Of a DNA stretch of 64,000 bases, positions 25,776 through 33,372 are shown piece by piece. A model generated the notes under the pieces. It made no database searches. It saw only the letters and a list, made by a program, of their open reading frames with translations, and was not told where the DNA came from. The position numbers and the translations under genes were made by a program. Position 1 is the stretch's first letter. Each line of letters starts with the position of its first letter. This stretch comes from Pseudomonadota bacterium (GTDB lineage: Bacteria; Pseudomonadota; Alphaproteobacteria; Rhizobiales; Hyphomicrobiaceae): positions 82,366-146,365 of the forward strand of contig JAEZRM010000144.1 of assembly GCA_023412805.1 (NCBI GenBank), read 5' to 3'.

Positions 25776-26285
25776 ATGAGTGGAACGACGCTCACCTATC
25801 GTCCTTGCGTCGGGATCATGGCCGTGAACCGTGCCGGTCTCGTATGGGTCGGCCGTCGCGTGATCGGCCGCGCCGGCAAGGAGAGCGGCGGCACGTTCGA
25901 TCGCTGGTGGCAGATGCCGCAAGGCGGCATCGACGAGGGCGAGGATGCCGAAGCTGCCGCGCTACGCGAGTTGTGCGAGGAAACCGGCATGTGCTCGGTG
26001 TCCGTGCTCGGACGTACGCACGACTGGCTGATGTACGATCTTCCTGAAGCGCTTCAGCCCGTGACTTGGGGCGGCAAGTATCGCGGCCAGAAGCAGGTCT
26101 GGTTCGCCGTGCGCTTTCATGGTGATGAGAACGAGATCAACATCATTCCCGAGGGACACGCTCAGGAGTTTGACGCCTGGCGCTGGGCCCCGGTCGATGA
26201 GCTTGTCGAGCTGATCGTGCCCTTCAAGCGCGACGTCTACACGCGCGCGCTTGCGGAATTGGCGCCCTACGCCCGGCCGGAATAA
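25776..26285 (+). CDS. rppH: RNA pyrophosphohydrolase (Nudix)
   Basis: Removes pyrophosphate from the 5' end of mRNA to start its decay. 169 residues. The Nudix box GGIDEGEDAEAAALRELCEETGM is intact at about residues 50-72, following the PQ motif (WWQMPQGG) that is typical of RppH, also called NudH/IalA. It starts YRPCVGIMAVNRAGLVWVGRR, as RppH does. The ATG at 25776 is used; an in-frame GTG lies three codons earlier. In animal-associated relatives the same protein (IalA) was linked to invasion. Its stop codon lies in the loop of a strong hairpin. Confidence 0.94.
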   Translation: MSGTTLTYRPCVGIMAVNRAGLVWVGRRVIGRAGKESGGTFDRWWQMPQGGIDEGEDAEAAALRELCEETGMCSVSVLGRTHDWLMYDLPEALQPVTWGGKYRGQKQVWFAVRFHGDENEINIIPEGHAQEFDAWRWAPVDELVELIVPFKRDVYTRALAELAPYARPE

Positions 26286-26296
26286 CCGGGCGTAGG
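26266..26296 (+). terminator. Hairpin spanning the rppH stop codon
   Basis: An 11-base perfect inverted repeat, CCTACGCCCGG (26266-26276) with CCGGGCGTAGG (26286-26296), has a 9-base loop containing the rppH TAA. The convergent TPP gene ends 10 bases farther on. No T-run follows on either strand; it may shield both 3' ends or work with Rho. Confidence 0.6.
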
Positions 26297-26306
26297 AGCG
26301 ATTGTC

Positions 26307-26912
26307 TCAGGCCTTCGCCTTCATGCCCTGAAGGAAGCGCACTCGGGTGGAGCCCGGATCCATGTCGCGCTTGAACTTCGGACCGTCCTCGGGCTTCACG
26401 CGCAGCAGCACGAAGCACGTGCCGTTGCTCTCGCGAAGCATCCGCGCGCCGGCCGAGATCTGATCCTGCGTCTCAACCGTCATCGTCGATTTGATGCCGG
26501 CGCCGATCGCCATCTGCTCGAGATCCACGCCAAGACTCGTGTGGCTCTTCTGGTAACCCGTCTCGCCGTAGTGGCCGTTGTCGACGCAAAGAATGCGCAG
26601 GTTCGGCGGGTTCAGGATGCTCGCCGTCGCGAGCGATCCGACGTTCATGAGCAGCTCACCGTCACCGGTCGCCACGATGACCTTCTTGTCGGGACGTGCC
26701 AGTGCCAGACCGAGCCCCATGGATACTGCCGCACCCATGGCACCGGCCATGCCGTAGTAGTTCCATCCGTCATTGGTGAGCGCTGCGAGGTCTTTCGCCG
26801 TGCCCGCGAGGCCGCCAATGAAGAGGAAGTCTTCCTGCTTGCCGATGAGCTGCGGCACCGCCACGCTGCGGTCCAGGTCGAACTTCGGCGCTGATTTTTC
26901 TGATTTTGCCAT
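26307..26912 (-). CDS. TPP-dependent decarboxylase, C-terminal (beta) subunit, sulfopyruvate/phosphonopyruvate decarboxylase type
   Basis: The 201-residue protein corresponds to the TPP-binding (PP) half of decarboxylases. The cofactor motif begins GDGELLMN near residue 103 and ends with the conserved asparagine in RILCVDNGHYGETG near residue 135, the normal GDG-(about 26)-N spacing. Early segments (NYYGMAGAMGAAVSMGLGLAL near residue 72) place the diphosphate-binding glycines. With the Pyr-half gene just upstream it resembles split enzymes such as sulfopyruvate decarboxylase (ComDE). Substrate remains unknown. C-terminal KPEDGPKFKRDMDPGSTRVRF is distinctive. Confidence 0.85.
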   Translation of the reverse strand: MAKSEKSAPKFDLDRSVAVPQLIGKQEDFLFIGGLAGTAKDLAALTNDGWNYYGMAGAMGAAVSMGLGLALARPDKKVIVATGDGELLMNVGSLATASILNPPNLRILCVDNGHYGETGYQKSHTSLGVDLEQMAIGAGIKSTMTVETQDQISAGARMLRESNGTCFVLLRVKPEDGPKFKRDMDPGSTRVRFLQGMKAKA

Positions 26913-26922
26913 TGTTTCCCCC

Positions 26923-27444
26923 TCAGAACTTCTTGGCGCCGATGAGCTTCTGGGTCAGCAGGACCGCGACGGCCTCGCCCGACTGGAAGGCCATGGTGCA
27001 GGCGGCGTCGATTGCCGTCTCGACCTCGTCACGGCGTGTGATCTCGACGGTCACGAAACCCATGGCATCGAGGATCGGCCGGGTCGCCTTGCCCATGCCC
27101 ATCTGCCAGGGATTGCCCTCACCGTAGTCGCCGCGCATCGAAAGGATGGTCAGGAACGGAAACTTGCCGCCCGTGATCATCGAAAAGAAGTTGATGCAGT
27201 TGCCGAGGCCGCTGCTCTGCATGAGAAGGGCGGATTTCGCGCCACCGAGATGAGCGCCGGCGGCAAGAGCCACCCCCTCCTCCTCGGTCGTCAGCGCGAC
27301 CGAATGAACGTCGGGATCGGCGAGAGACAAGTCGATGGCCATCCGGTGGCCGGCATCCGGCACATAGCTGAAGATGGTGACGCCGTTCTTCTTGAGCGTG
27401 TCGTAGACCACCTTCTGCCAGCGATCTTCTGTCGTGGCGTCCAT
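26923..27444 (-). CDS. TPP-dependent decarboxylase, N-terminal (alpha) subunit
   Basis: A 173-residue Pyr-type half of a TPP enzyme. The conserved catalytic Glu sits in TTEEEGVALAAGAHLGG near residue 53, and QSSGLGNCINFFSMI near 75 and RGDYGEGNPWQMGMG near 103 match the ComD/phosphonopyruvate decarboxylase type. It starts ten bases before the beta gene ends its upstream gap, so both subunits come from one message and likely form a heteromer. The ATG at 27444 follows a GGGAGGAAGAGG ribosome site; the open frame to 27507 is not needed. Confidence 0.85.
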   Translation of the reverse strand: MDATTEDRWQKVVYDTLKKNGVTIFSYVPDAGHRMAIDLSLADPDVHSVALTTEEEGVALAAGAHLGGAKSALLMQSSGLGNCINFFSMITGGKFPFLTILSMRGDYGEGNPWQMGMGKATRPILDAMGFVTVEITRRDEVETAIDAACTMAFQSGEAVAVLLTQKLIGAKKF

Positions 27445-27851
27445 CGTCCTCTTCCTCCCTGGAGATGAGGCTCGCTTGGCGGACGGCGTCCGCTGCGATC
27501 CCCGCATATGTCCGGACTATCGTAGTAGCGGTACGAACCTCCCGCAAGCGCCCGACGTGCGCGCTGGTACGCAACGCAGGTTCAATCTGCGGTCCATGCA
27601 TGACTGAAGGTAAGGTGGCCGAACTGTCGCAGGTGTGCGCGAGGTCGGCGCCCGGATTCACGTGGTGGATGAACCGGTAGTCATCAACTCGCTGAAAATG
27701 AGGATTTATCGCAACACTGGGTCAGCAACATCAAACGTATTCACCGAAGTTTTCAAAAACCCAGTCAACATTCGCTTTGAAAAACAGCAAAGCTTTTTTG
27801 CGCACGGGTGATTCGTGCGTGGAACTCGACAGACTCTCAGGAGACATTCAA
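27445..27851. other. Intergenic region upstream of the Lys/Ala peptide gene
   Basis: About 400 bases divide the start of the TPP operon (minus) and the 27-residue peptide gene (plus). The right half, from about 27690, is AT-richer than its surroundings, with A/T stretches near 27745-27805, and is where I would look for the promoter of the peptide gene. I could not place a convincing -35/-10 pair. No gene-like frame is visible. Confidence 0.45.
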
Positions 27852-27935
27852 ATGGCGAAAGCTGCTGCGAAGAAGGCCCCGGCCAAGAAGGCCGCTGCGA
27901 AGAAGCCGGCCAAGAAGGCTGCAAAGAAGAAGTGA
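27852..27935 (+). CDS. Tiny Lys/Ala-rich basic peptide (27 residues), histone-tail-like
   Basis: A 27-residue frame consisting only of Met, Ala, Lys and Pro: the units KKAPAKKAAAKK and KKPAKKAAKKK repeat an AKKx pattern. Thirteen residues are Lys. A GGAG lies 9 bases before the ATG (CAGGAGACATTCAA), and a Rho-independent terminator follows, so the unit looks like a real, highly expressed small gene. The composition resembles the C-terminal tails of histone H1 and of AlgP/HU-like bacterial nucleoid proteins; RNA or DNA binding is an inference. It is too short for usual gene finders. Antisense or frame-shifted readings of the same bases give no better protein. Confidence 0.65.
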   Translation: MAKAAAKKAPAKKAAAKKPAKKAAKKK

Positions 27936-28000
27936 GTTTTCTGCGGGGTGCTTCGCAGGCTACCCCGTTCGACAGAATATCGCTGTTCGAGTTCTAGAGG

Positions 28001-28039
28001 CCGGAGGCTGCAGACATCTGCCCTCCGGTCCTTGCTTTT
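28001..28039 (+). terminator. Terminator after the Lys/Ala peptide gene
   Basis: A 7-base perfect stem CCGGAGG (28001-28007) and CCTCCGG (28022-28028), extendable with C-G pairs inside the loop, is followed by TCCTTGCTTTTT. It lies 65 bases after the peptide stop and just 3' of the opposing DMT transporter gene. Confidence 0.75.
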
Positions 28040-28044
28040 TCAGC

Positions 28045-28914
28045 CTAAGGTATGGCCACGAGCATCACGCCCGGCACGACAAGCGCGATGGTCGCCACCA
28101 TCCGCCACGAGAACTTCTCGCGCCGGAATACGAACAAGCCCAGCAGCATCGTGAATACCGGTGTCGCCGATACGATCGGCACAACGGCAACCAATTCGCC
28201 GATCTGCAGGGCAGAGTTCAGGAAGTGCAGCGAAATCGCCGCCGCTATTCCCGACGCCACGAACCATCCGATTGATCTGCGGTTTCCCGTGACGGCCCGC
28301 CCTTCGATGCGGAAGGCCGCCGACGCTATGACGAGCGATACGGTATTCGAAACCAGCACCGCGAAGGATGGACTTGGCACGTCCTCCAAACCGAGTTTGG
28401 TGACGGCATGGCCACTCGCGCGCACAAATGCCGCACCGACCGGCAATGAAATGGCCCACAGCGGCCAGTCGCGGACAATACCCTGAGGGCGATAGCTGGC
28501 GACGACGGCGCCCGCCATGACCGCTGCGATACCAATAGCGGTCTTGAGGTCAAGCGTCTCCCCGAGCAGGAAAATCGCAAAAAGCGCGCCGAAAATCGGT
28601 GCCGAAGCCGTGAGTGCGCTCGTGAGCGTCGGCCCCATTACATGAATGCTTTGGATGGCCAGAAAGGAGGAGAGCGATGGCCGGATGATGCCGACGAGCG
28701 CGAAAAGCACCATGCCCCACGTGAACCAGTACCAGCTCTCCAGGAAGAACGGTGCCAGCAGCCAATAGAATGCAGCGCCGGTCGCGATATTGATCAGCGA
28801 GCCCGTCCGCGCGTCCGATCCTTCAAGGCCGAGGCTCTGGAAGTGGTTCGTCAGCGCGAACAGGAACGCGGACGCAAGCGCGAAAAGAACGGCGGCGTGC
28901 GGGAATGTGCTCAT
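28045..28914 (-). CDS. DMT/EamA-family transporter
   Basis: A 289-residue inner-membrane protein with about ten hydrophobic segments and the EamA duplication: half one has HVMGPTLTSALTASAPIFGALFAIFLLGETLDL near residue 90, half two has GELVAVVPIVSATPVFTMLLGLFVFRREKFSWRM near 238. Such proteins export metabolites or exchange small molecules; the substrate is not readable. It starts three bases after the Sua5 stop region and is likely co-transcribed with it. Confidence 0.85.
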   Translation of the reverse strand: MSTFPHAAVLFALASAFLFALTNHFQSLGLEGSDARTGSLINIATGAAFYWLLAPFFLESWYWFTWGMVLFALVGIIRPSLSSFLAIQSIHVMGPTLTSALTASAPIFGALFAIFLLGETLDLKTAIGIAAVMAGAVVASYRPQGIVRDWPLWAISLPVGAAFVRASGHAVTKLGLEDVPSPSFAVLVSNTVSLVIASAAFRIEGRAVTGNRRSIGWFVASGIAAAISLHFLNSALQIGELVAVVPIVSATPVFTMLLGLFVFRREKFSWRMVATIALVVPGVMLVAIP

Positions 28915-28917
28915 GAA

Positions 28918-29868
28918 TCAGCGAACCGCCGCGCGGCGAAGCCGGTCATTGATCGCCTCGCCTAGGCCCCCCTCCGGGATCGGCATGACCGCGATCGTGG
29001 TGGCGCCGGAAGTGTCCAGCCGACGCAACGCCGCGAACAAGTTGGTGGCCGCCTCGACCAGATCACCGGACGGGCTCAAGTTGATCGACCGGCCACTGTG
29101 CACCGGCACCGTCGGGCCAAAAGCGAGCAGTGCTTCGCCGGGTTCCGCCCCCGTTGCATTGAGGCGCACGGCTGCGCGCGGCGCGTAGTGACTGGCGAGT
29201 TGGCCCGGTGAGGAGGGTCGATCGGTATTGTCCGTGTGAAGCGCCAGGCGGGCACCGAGAACAGCCTCGATCGCCTCACGCGTGACACCGCCCGCCCGCA
29301 GAAGCGTCGGTTCGTGGCCGGAGACATCCACGACCGTCGATTCGAGACCGATCGCACAGGGCCCGTCATCGAGAATGAGCGCGACTTTGTCACCGAGATC
29401 GGCATCGACATGCGCGGCGGTTGTGGGACTCACATGACCTGACAGATTGGCCGAGGGCGCCGCGATGGGCCTGCCCGCAGCGCGGATCACGGCACGGGCG
29501 ACCGGATGCGACGGTACGCGTAGCGCAACCGTTTCGAGGCCCGCTGTCACGAGATCGGCGATCGGGCAAGCGACGCGCTTATTCAGCACTAGCGTGAGCG
29601 CGCCGGGCCAGAAGGTTGCCGCGAGCGCCTGCGCCTCCGTGCCGAGCACAGCAAAACGTGCCGCATCCTCGGCATCGGCGACGTGACTGATCAGTGGATT
29701 GAAGCGCGGACGACCCTTGGCCTCGAATATCGCCGCGACTGCCCGCGCATTGGTCGCGTCGGCGCCAAGCCCATAAACCGTCTCTGTCGGAAAGGCCACG
29801 AGTCGGCCCTCTCTGAGCGCCGTAGCGGCGTCAGTTATGGCGTCGGCGGTGGCAGGGCGGATGGGCAT
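28918..29868 (-). CDS. sua5: L-threonylcarbamoyladenylate synthase (Sua5/YrdC type)
   Basis: Makes threonylcarbamoyl-AMP from Thr, bicarbonate and ATP for t6A37 modification of tRNA. The 316 residues contain the YrdC domain (about 1-205) with FPTETVYGLGADATN near residue 26, KGRPRFNPLISH near 51 and SANLSGHVSPTTA near 145. A C-terminal Sua5 domain follows with the SPGQLASHYAPRAAV linker near 228. It is the long Sua5 form rather than short TsaC. I start at the ATG at 29868, since MPIRPATADAI begins the conserved region; the open frame reaches 29925. Active in the cytoplasm with TsaBDE, which are not nearby. Confidence 0.92.
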   Translation of the reverse strand: MPIRPATADAITDAATALREGRLVAFPTETVYGLGADATNARAVAAIFEAKGRPRFNPLISHVADAEDAARFAVLGTEAQALAATFWPGALTLVLNKRVACPIADLVTAGLETVALRVPSHPVARAVIRAAGRPIAAPSANLSGHVSPTTAAHVDADLGDKVALILDDGPCAIGLESTVVDVSGHEPTLLRAGGVTREAIEAVLGARLALHTDNTDRPSSPGQLASHYAPRAAVRLNATGAEPGEALLAFGPTVPVHSGRSINLSPSGDLVEAATNLFAALRRLDTSGATTIAVMPIPEGGLGEAINDRLRRAAVR

Positions 29869-29981
29869 GAGGCTTTCAGAGAGGATTGAGGCGGATTTGG
29901 TCCAGGCGGTCTTCTCGACGTCCACACTTGTGCATATTGTGCGGGCAACGAGCTTTGTCCCAACACTGAGGACTGCCTGAC

Positions 29982-31748
29982 ATGACCTACCGCGCTCCAG
30001 TAGACGACATCGTCTTCGCGCTCAAGACTGCCGCCGGACTTCCAGAGCTTGTGGCCGAGGGCACGATCGAGGTCGACGAGGACACTGTGCGGGCGGTCAT
30101 CGAGGAGGCCGGCCGTTTTGCGAGCGAGGTGCTCGACCCGCTGAATGTACCGGGCGACCGTACCGGTTCGCGCTTGGTTAATGGCACGGTCGAGACGCCG
30201 CCGGGCTGGAAGGAAGCCTACACCGCCTTTTCCGAGGGTGGTTGGTCCGCCCTGCCGTGCCCACCCGAATACGGCGGTCAGGGGCTGCCCGAGATGATTT
30301 CCATGGCGGCCTGCGAGATCTGGAACTCGGCCAACCTCTCTTTCGGCCTCTGCCCGCTGTTGACGCAGGGCGCCATTGATGCCCTCTCGCTGCACGGCTC
30401 GGATGAGCTGAAGAACACGTACCTCCCCAAGATGGTGTCCGGCGCATGGACCGGCACCATGAACCTTACCGAACCGCACGTCGGCACGGACCTTGGCCAT
30501 CTGACGACCAAGGCCGTCAAGCAGCCGGACGGCACGTACCGCGTCTTCGGCACCAAGATCTTCATCACCTACGGCGATCACGAGCTGACCGAGAACATCA
30601 TCCACATGGTGCTCGCGCGGCTCCCCGACGCCCCGCCCGGTACGCGTGGAATCTCGCTGTTCCTTGTGCCGAAGGTTCTCGTGAATGCTGACGGTTCGCT
30701 CGGTGCGCGCAATGACCTCATCGCCGCGAGCCTCGAGCACAAGCTCGGTATCCACGCGAGCCCCACCGCCGTCATGAAGTATGGCGAGAAGGGCGATGGC
30801 GCGGTCGGCTATCTCGTCGGCGAGGAGAACCGCGGCCTCAACACCATGTTCATCATGATGAATGCGGCGCGCCTCGCGGTCGGCGTTCAGGGCGTGGCAG
30901 TTGCCGAGCGGGCGACGCAACGCGCCACCGACTACGCGAACGAGCGCAAGCAGGGTCGCGCGCCCGGCGCTCCCGCCAGCGAGATGAGCCCGATCATCGT
31001 CCATCCGGATATCCGGCGGAACCTGCTCACCATGCGCGCGCTCACCCAGGCGGCGCGTGCCATCTGCCTCGTGACGGCACGTGAGCTCGACGTGTCGCAT
31101 GCAGCCAAGGATGCCGAGACGCGCACGAAAGCTGCCGTCCGCGCGGCCCTGCTCACGCCGATCGCCAAGGCCTTCTCGACGGACATCGGCATGGAGGTCG
31201 CCTCCATCGGCGTGCAGATCCACGGCGGCATGGGCTTCATCGAGGAGACTGGCGCGGCCCAGCACTATCGCGATGCCCGAATCCTGCCGATCTACGAGGG
31301 CACGAACGGCATCCAGGCCATCGATCTTCTGACGCGCAAGCTGCCGCTCGAGGGCGGCAAGGTCGCGGAAGCCTACATCGCGGAGCTGGCGCAGACGGTT
31401 GCCGAGATCAAGGCATCGAACCGTCCTGAGTTCGGGCGCATGGGCGAGCGCCTCGGCGCGGCGGTCGAAGCGCTAGCCGTCGCTTCCAGGTGGCTTGGTG
31501 GTGCCCTGCAGAAAAATCCGGAGGCCGCACTCGCGGGCGCGCAGCCCTATCTCCGCCTCTTCGGATTGGCTTCTGGCGGCGTTTATCTCGCGCGCGGCGC
31601 GCTGTCGGTAGTTCGAGAAGGAGCGAGTGACGGCGCCGGTCGCATCGCGATTGCGCGCTTCTTTGCCGAGAACCTCGCAACGGCGGCGCCCGGTCTCTCC
31701 GATACCATCACGACCGGAGCGGATACCGTACTGAGTGCTGCCGTTTAA
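29982..31748 (+). CDS. Acyl-CoA dehydrogenase, large type (DmdC/AidB-like extension)
   Basis: FAD enzyme oxidising an acyl-CoA. 588 residues, longer than the about 380 of short-chain types, because of an N-terminal extension (about 1-75) and a C-terminal domain (about 460-588). The core shows WTGTMNLTEPHVGTDLG near residue 157, IHGGMGFIEE near 413 and the catalytic base Glu439 in YEGTNGIQ. This length and the LxEP segment match the DmdC group (methylmercaptopropionyl-CoA and medium/long substrates), but the true acyl chain cannot be read. It converges on the D-threonine-aldolase-like gene, eight bases away. Confidence 0.88.
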   Translation: MTYRAPVDDIVFALKTAAGLPELVAEGTIEVDEDTVRAVIEEAGRFASEVLDPLNVPGDRTGSRLVNGTVETPPGWKEAYTAFSEGGWSALPCPPEYGGQGLPEMISMAACEIWNSANLSFGLCPLLTQGAIDALSLHGSDELKNTYLPKMVSGAWTGTMNLTEPHVGTDLGHLTTKAVKQPDGTYRVFGTKIFITYGDHELTENIIHMVLARLPDAPPGTRGISLFLVPKVLVNADGSLGARNDLIAASLEHKLGIHASPTAVMKYGEKGDGAVGYLVGEENRGLNTMFIMMNAARLAVGVQGVAVAERATQRATDYANERKQGRAPGAPASEMSPIIVHPDIRRNLLTMRALTQAARAICLVTARELDVSHAAKDAETRTKAAVRAALLTPIAKAFSTDIGMEVASIGVQIHGGMGFIEETGAAQHYRDARILPIYEGTNGIQAIDLLTRKLPLEGGKVAEAYIAELAQTVAEIKASNRPEFGRMGERLGAAVEALAVASRWLGGALQKNPEAALAGAQPYLRLFGLASGGVYLARGALSVVREGASDGAGRIAIARFFAENLATAAPGLSDTITTGADTVLSAAV

Positions 31749-31755
31749 CCTCGGA

Positions 31756-32841
31756 TCAGACGAGCCGTCCGCGAGCTGCAACGGGCAACACATCGACGAT
31801 CTCGTTGCGGCGCACGGCGATGAGCTGGTCGACCATGTTCACGACCACACAAACGTGGTTCGGGATGATCCGGACGACTTCACCGACATTCGGCCGCTGA
31901 TTGGTGCGCGAAAGATCGAGAAAGCCGTGCTCCTCGGCAAATGCACCGATGCGAGCCTGCGGATACTCCAGTATGTGACCGAAACCATCCATGCCGCCGC
32001 CCGGATCGGCGGTGAGCGTCTTCGAACCGGAGTCGAGGATGCCGCGCTCTGGGCCTGCCCGGCTCACGACCGTGGCATAGACATGCAGCGCGCAGTCTTC
32101 TTCCGTCGCGAGCCCGCACGCAATCATCATGCGGTCATTGAAAATGTAGGTACCGGCGCGATGCTCGGTCGCGCCCTTGAGCTTGCCGACATTGGGCAGG
32201 TTCGGCGTGCCGCCCGTCGAGATGACCCCCGGCTCGAGGCCGAGCGATCTCAGTCCCGCTACGGCGTCGTCGTGGAAGCGTTGAGCCGCATCCCAACCGC
32301 CCTCCGTCGGATAAAGCAGCAGCCCGCGGAATTCGAGGCCGTCGGTGTCGCGCACGATGCGGGCGAGGTCGACAGCCTCATTCGGCGTTTCGACGCCGGC
32401 GCGCTTGCGGCCGGTGTCGCACTCGATCATGACGCCGATCGGCGCATTCGCGGTGGCGGCCGCCTCCGCATAAGCCGCGAGCGTAACCGGATTGTCCGCG
32501 CAGATGGTCACGTCGGCGCGCTTTCGTAGCGCCGCCAGCCGACCGGATCGCGCCGCGCCGATGAGATTGTAGCTGACCAGGATATTTTCGATGCCTGCAT
32601 CGGCCATGATCTCGGCCTCGCCGAGTTTCTGGCAGGTAACCCCGCTGGCGCCCTCAGCAATCTGCATTTTGGCAAGCACCGGGCTTTTATGGGTCTTTAT
32701 GTGCGGTCGATTGGCGACGCCAGCGGCCTCGCAAACACCTTGCACGCGCCCTATATTCTTATCGACGCGGTCGAGGTCGATCACGACGGCTGGCGTGCCG
32801 AACTCGTGTGAGATCTGCTCTTTGAGTAGGTCGAGACTCAT
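31756..32841 (-). CDS. D-threonine aldolase/D-serine dehydratase-like PLP enzyme
   Basis: A 361-residue fold-type III PLP enzyme. The PLP lysine lies in RPHIKTHKSP near residue 47, and the barrel continues with GVTCQKLGEAE near 70 and EHRAGTYIFNDRMM near 225. The C-terminal domain carries PNHVCVVVN near 330, where His and Cys would hold the metal of this family (manganese in D-threonine aldolase, zinc in D-serine dehydratase). Hence D-3-hydroxy-amino-acid aldolase or dehydratase are the likely activities. It is followed in the same direction by nothing close; bolA lies 15 bases upstream. Confidence 0.88.
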   Translation of the reverse strand: MSLDLLKEQISHEFGTPAVVIDLDRVDKNIGRVQGVCEAAGVANRPHIKTHKSPVLAKMQIAEGASGVTCQKLGEAEIMADAGIENILVSYNLIGAARSGRLAALRKRADVTICADNPVTLAAYAEAAATANAPIGVMIECDTGRKRAGVETPNEAVDLARIVRDTDGLEFRGLLLYPTEGGWDAAQRFHDDAVAGLRSLGLEPGVISTGGTPNLPNVGKLKGATEHRAGTYIFNDRMMIACGLATEEDCALHVYATVVSRAGPERGILDSGSKTLTADPGGGMDGFGHILEYPQARIGAFAEEHGFLDLSRTNQRPNVGEVVRIIPNHVCVVVNMVDQLIAVRRNEIVDVLPVAARGRLV

Positions 32842-32856
32842 GGGTCCGGTCCTGCG

Positions 32857-33132
32857 TCAGCGAATGGTTTCACCGGGGGCGTAGGTGGCAAGGGCAAGCG
32901 CGTGAACGCGCCCCTTGAGTTCGTCGGCCAGCGCGTCGTTTACTAGGCGGTGCCGTGCGACGCGGGTCTTGCCGGCAAAAGCGGGCGACACGATCAGCAC
33001 ACGATAGTGGCTCTCCCCGGTGCCGGGGGAGTTGCGATGCCCCGCGTGCAGGTGAGATTCGTTGATGACGTCGAGGCGGGACGGCTCGAACGCGATCATG
33101 AGTTTCTCGCGAATTCTCTGGTCGGCGGACAT
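32857..33132 (-). CDS. bolA: BolA-family protein
   Basis: 91-residue protein of the BolA/IbaG family, which pairs with monothiol glutaredoxins in iron-sulfur metabolism and can also bind DNA. It has LDVINESHLHAGHRNS near residue 20, the family mark with the conserved His, and HYRVLIVSPAFAGKTRVARHRLVNDALADEL near 42, with the RHR/V-N-L core of the class II KH fold. Length fits. It lies 15 bases before the D-threonine-aldolase-like gene and may be co-transcribed with it. Confidence 0.93.
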   Translation of the reverse strand: MSADQRIREKLMIAFEPSRLDVINESHLHAGHRNSPGTGESHYRVLIVSPAFAGKTRVARHRLVNDALADELKGRVHALALATYAPGETIR

Positions 33133-33237
33133 TCTGACGACTGTTGCCCCTTCGGCGACTTGGATCGGTGCACCGGCCAGGATGCCTCAAGTCGGGCGTG
33201 CTCTGCGAGTACAAATGTTAAGCGGAGGTCAAATATA

Positions 33238-33372
33238 ATGGATACGGATAAAAGGCGAGTGCCTGGGCTGGGATTTTCGCTGCGAGACAATGTCCAGCCC
33301 GCTGTAGTAAATGGTCCGAAAAGTTTTGGCCCGCTGACAATCCGTCCAGACCCTCAAACATGCCGCTGTTAA
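33238..33372 (+). CDS. Possible 44-residue leader ORF overlapping the Crp/Fnr gene start
   Basis: An ATG frame preceded by GGAGG at 9-base spacing. Its TAA (33370-33372) lies 11 bases beyond the start codon of the Crp/Fnr gene, which itself has no clear ribosome site. The peptide (MDTDKRRVPGLGFSLRDNVQ and onward) is not recognisable. If translated, its main effect could be to open the start of the next gene. It may equally be chance, as the region has no homology that I can recognise. Confidence 0.35.
   Translation: MDTDKRRVPGLGFSLRDNVQPAVVNGPKSFGPLTIRPDPQTCRC

Noticed and set aside
27815..28275. Overlapping frames around the Lys/Ala peptide gene, one of 155 residues
   Set aside because: They read through the terminator and into the antisense of the DMT transporter gene, and their composition is a shadow of the AAG/GCC repeats.
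29835..31265. 476-residue open frame on the minus strand
   Set aside because: Shadow of the acyl-CoA dehydrogenase gene; no recognisable domain.
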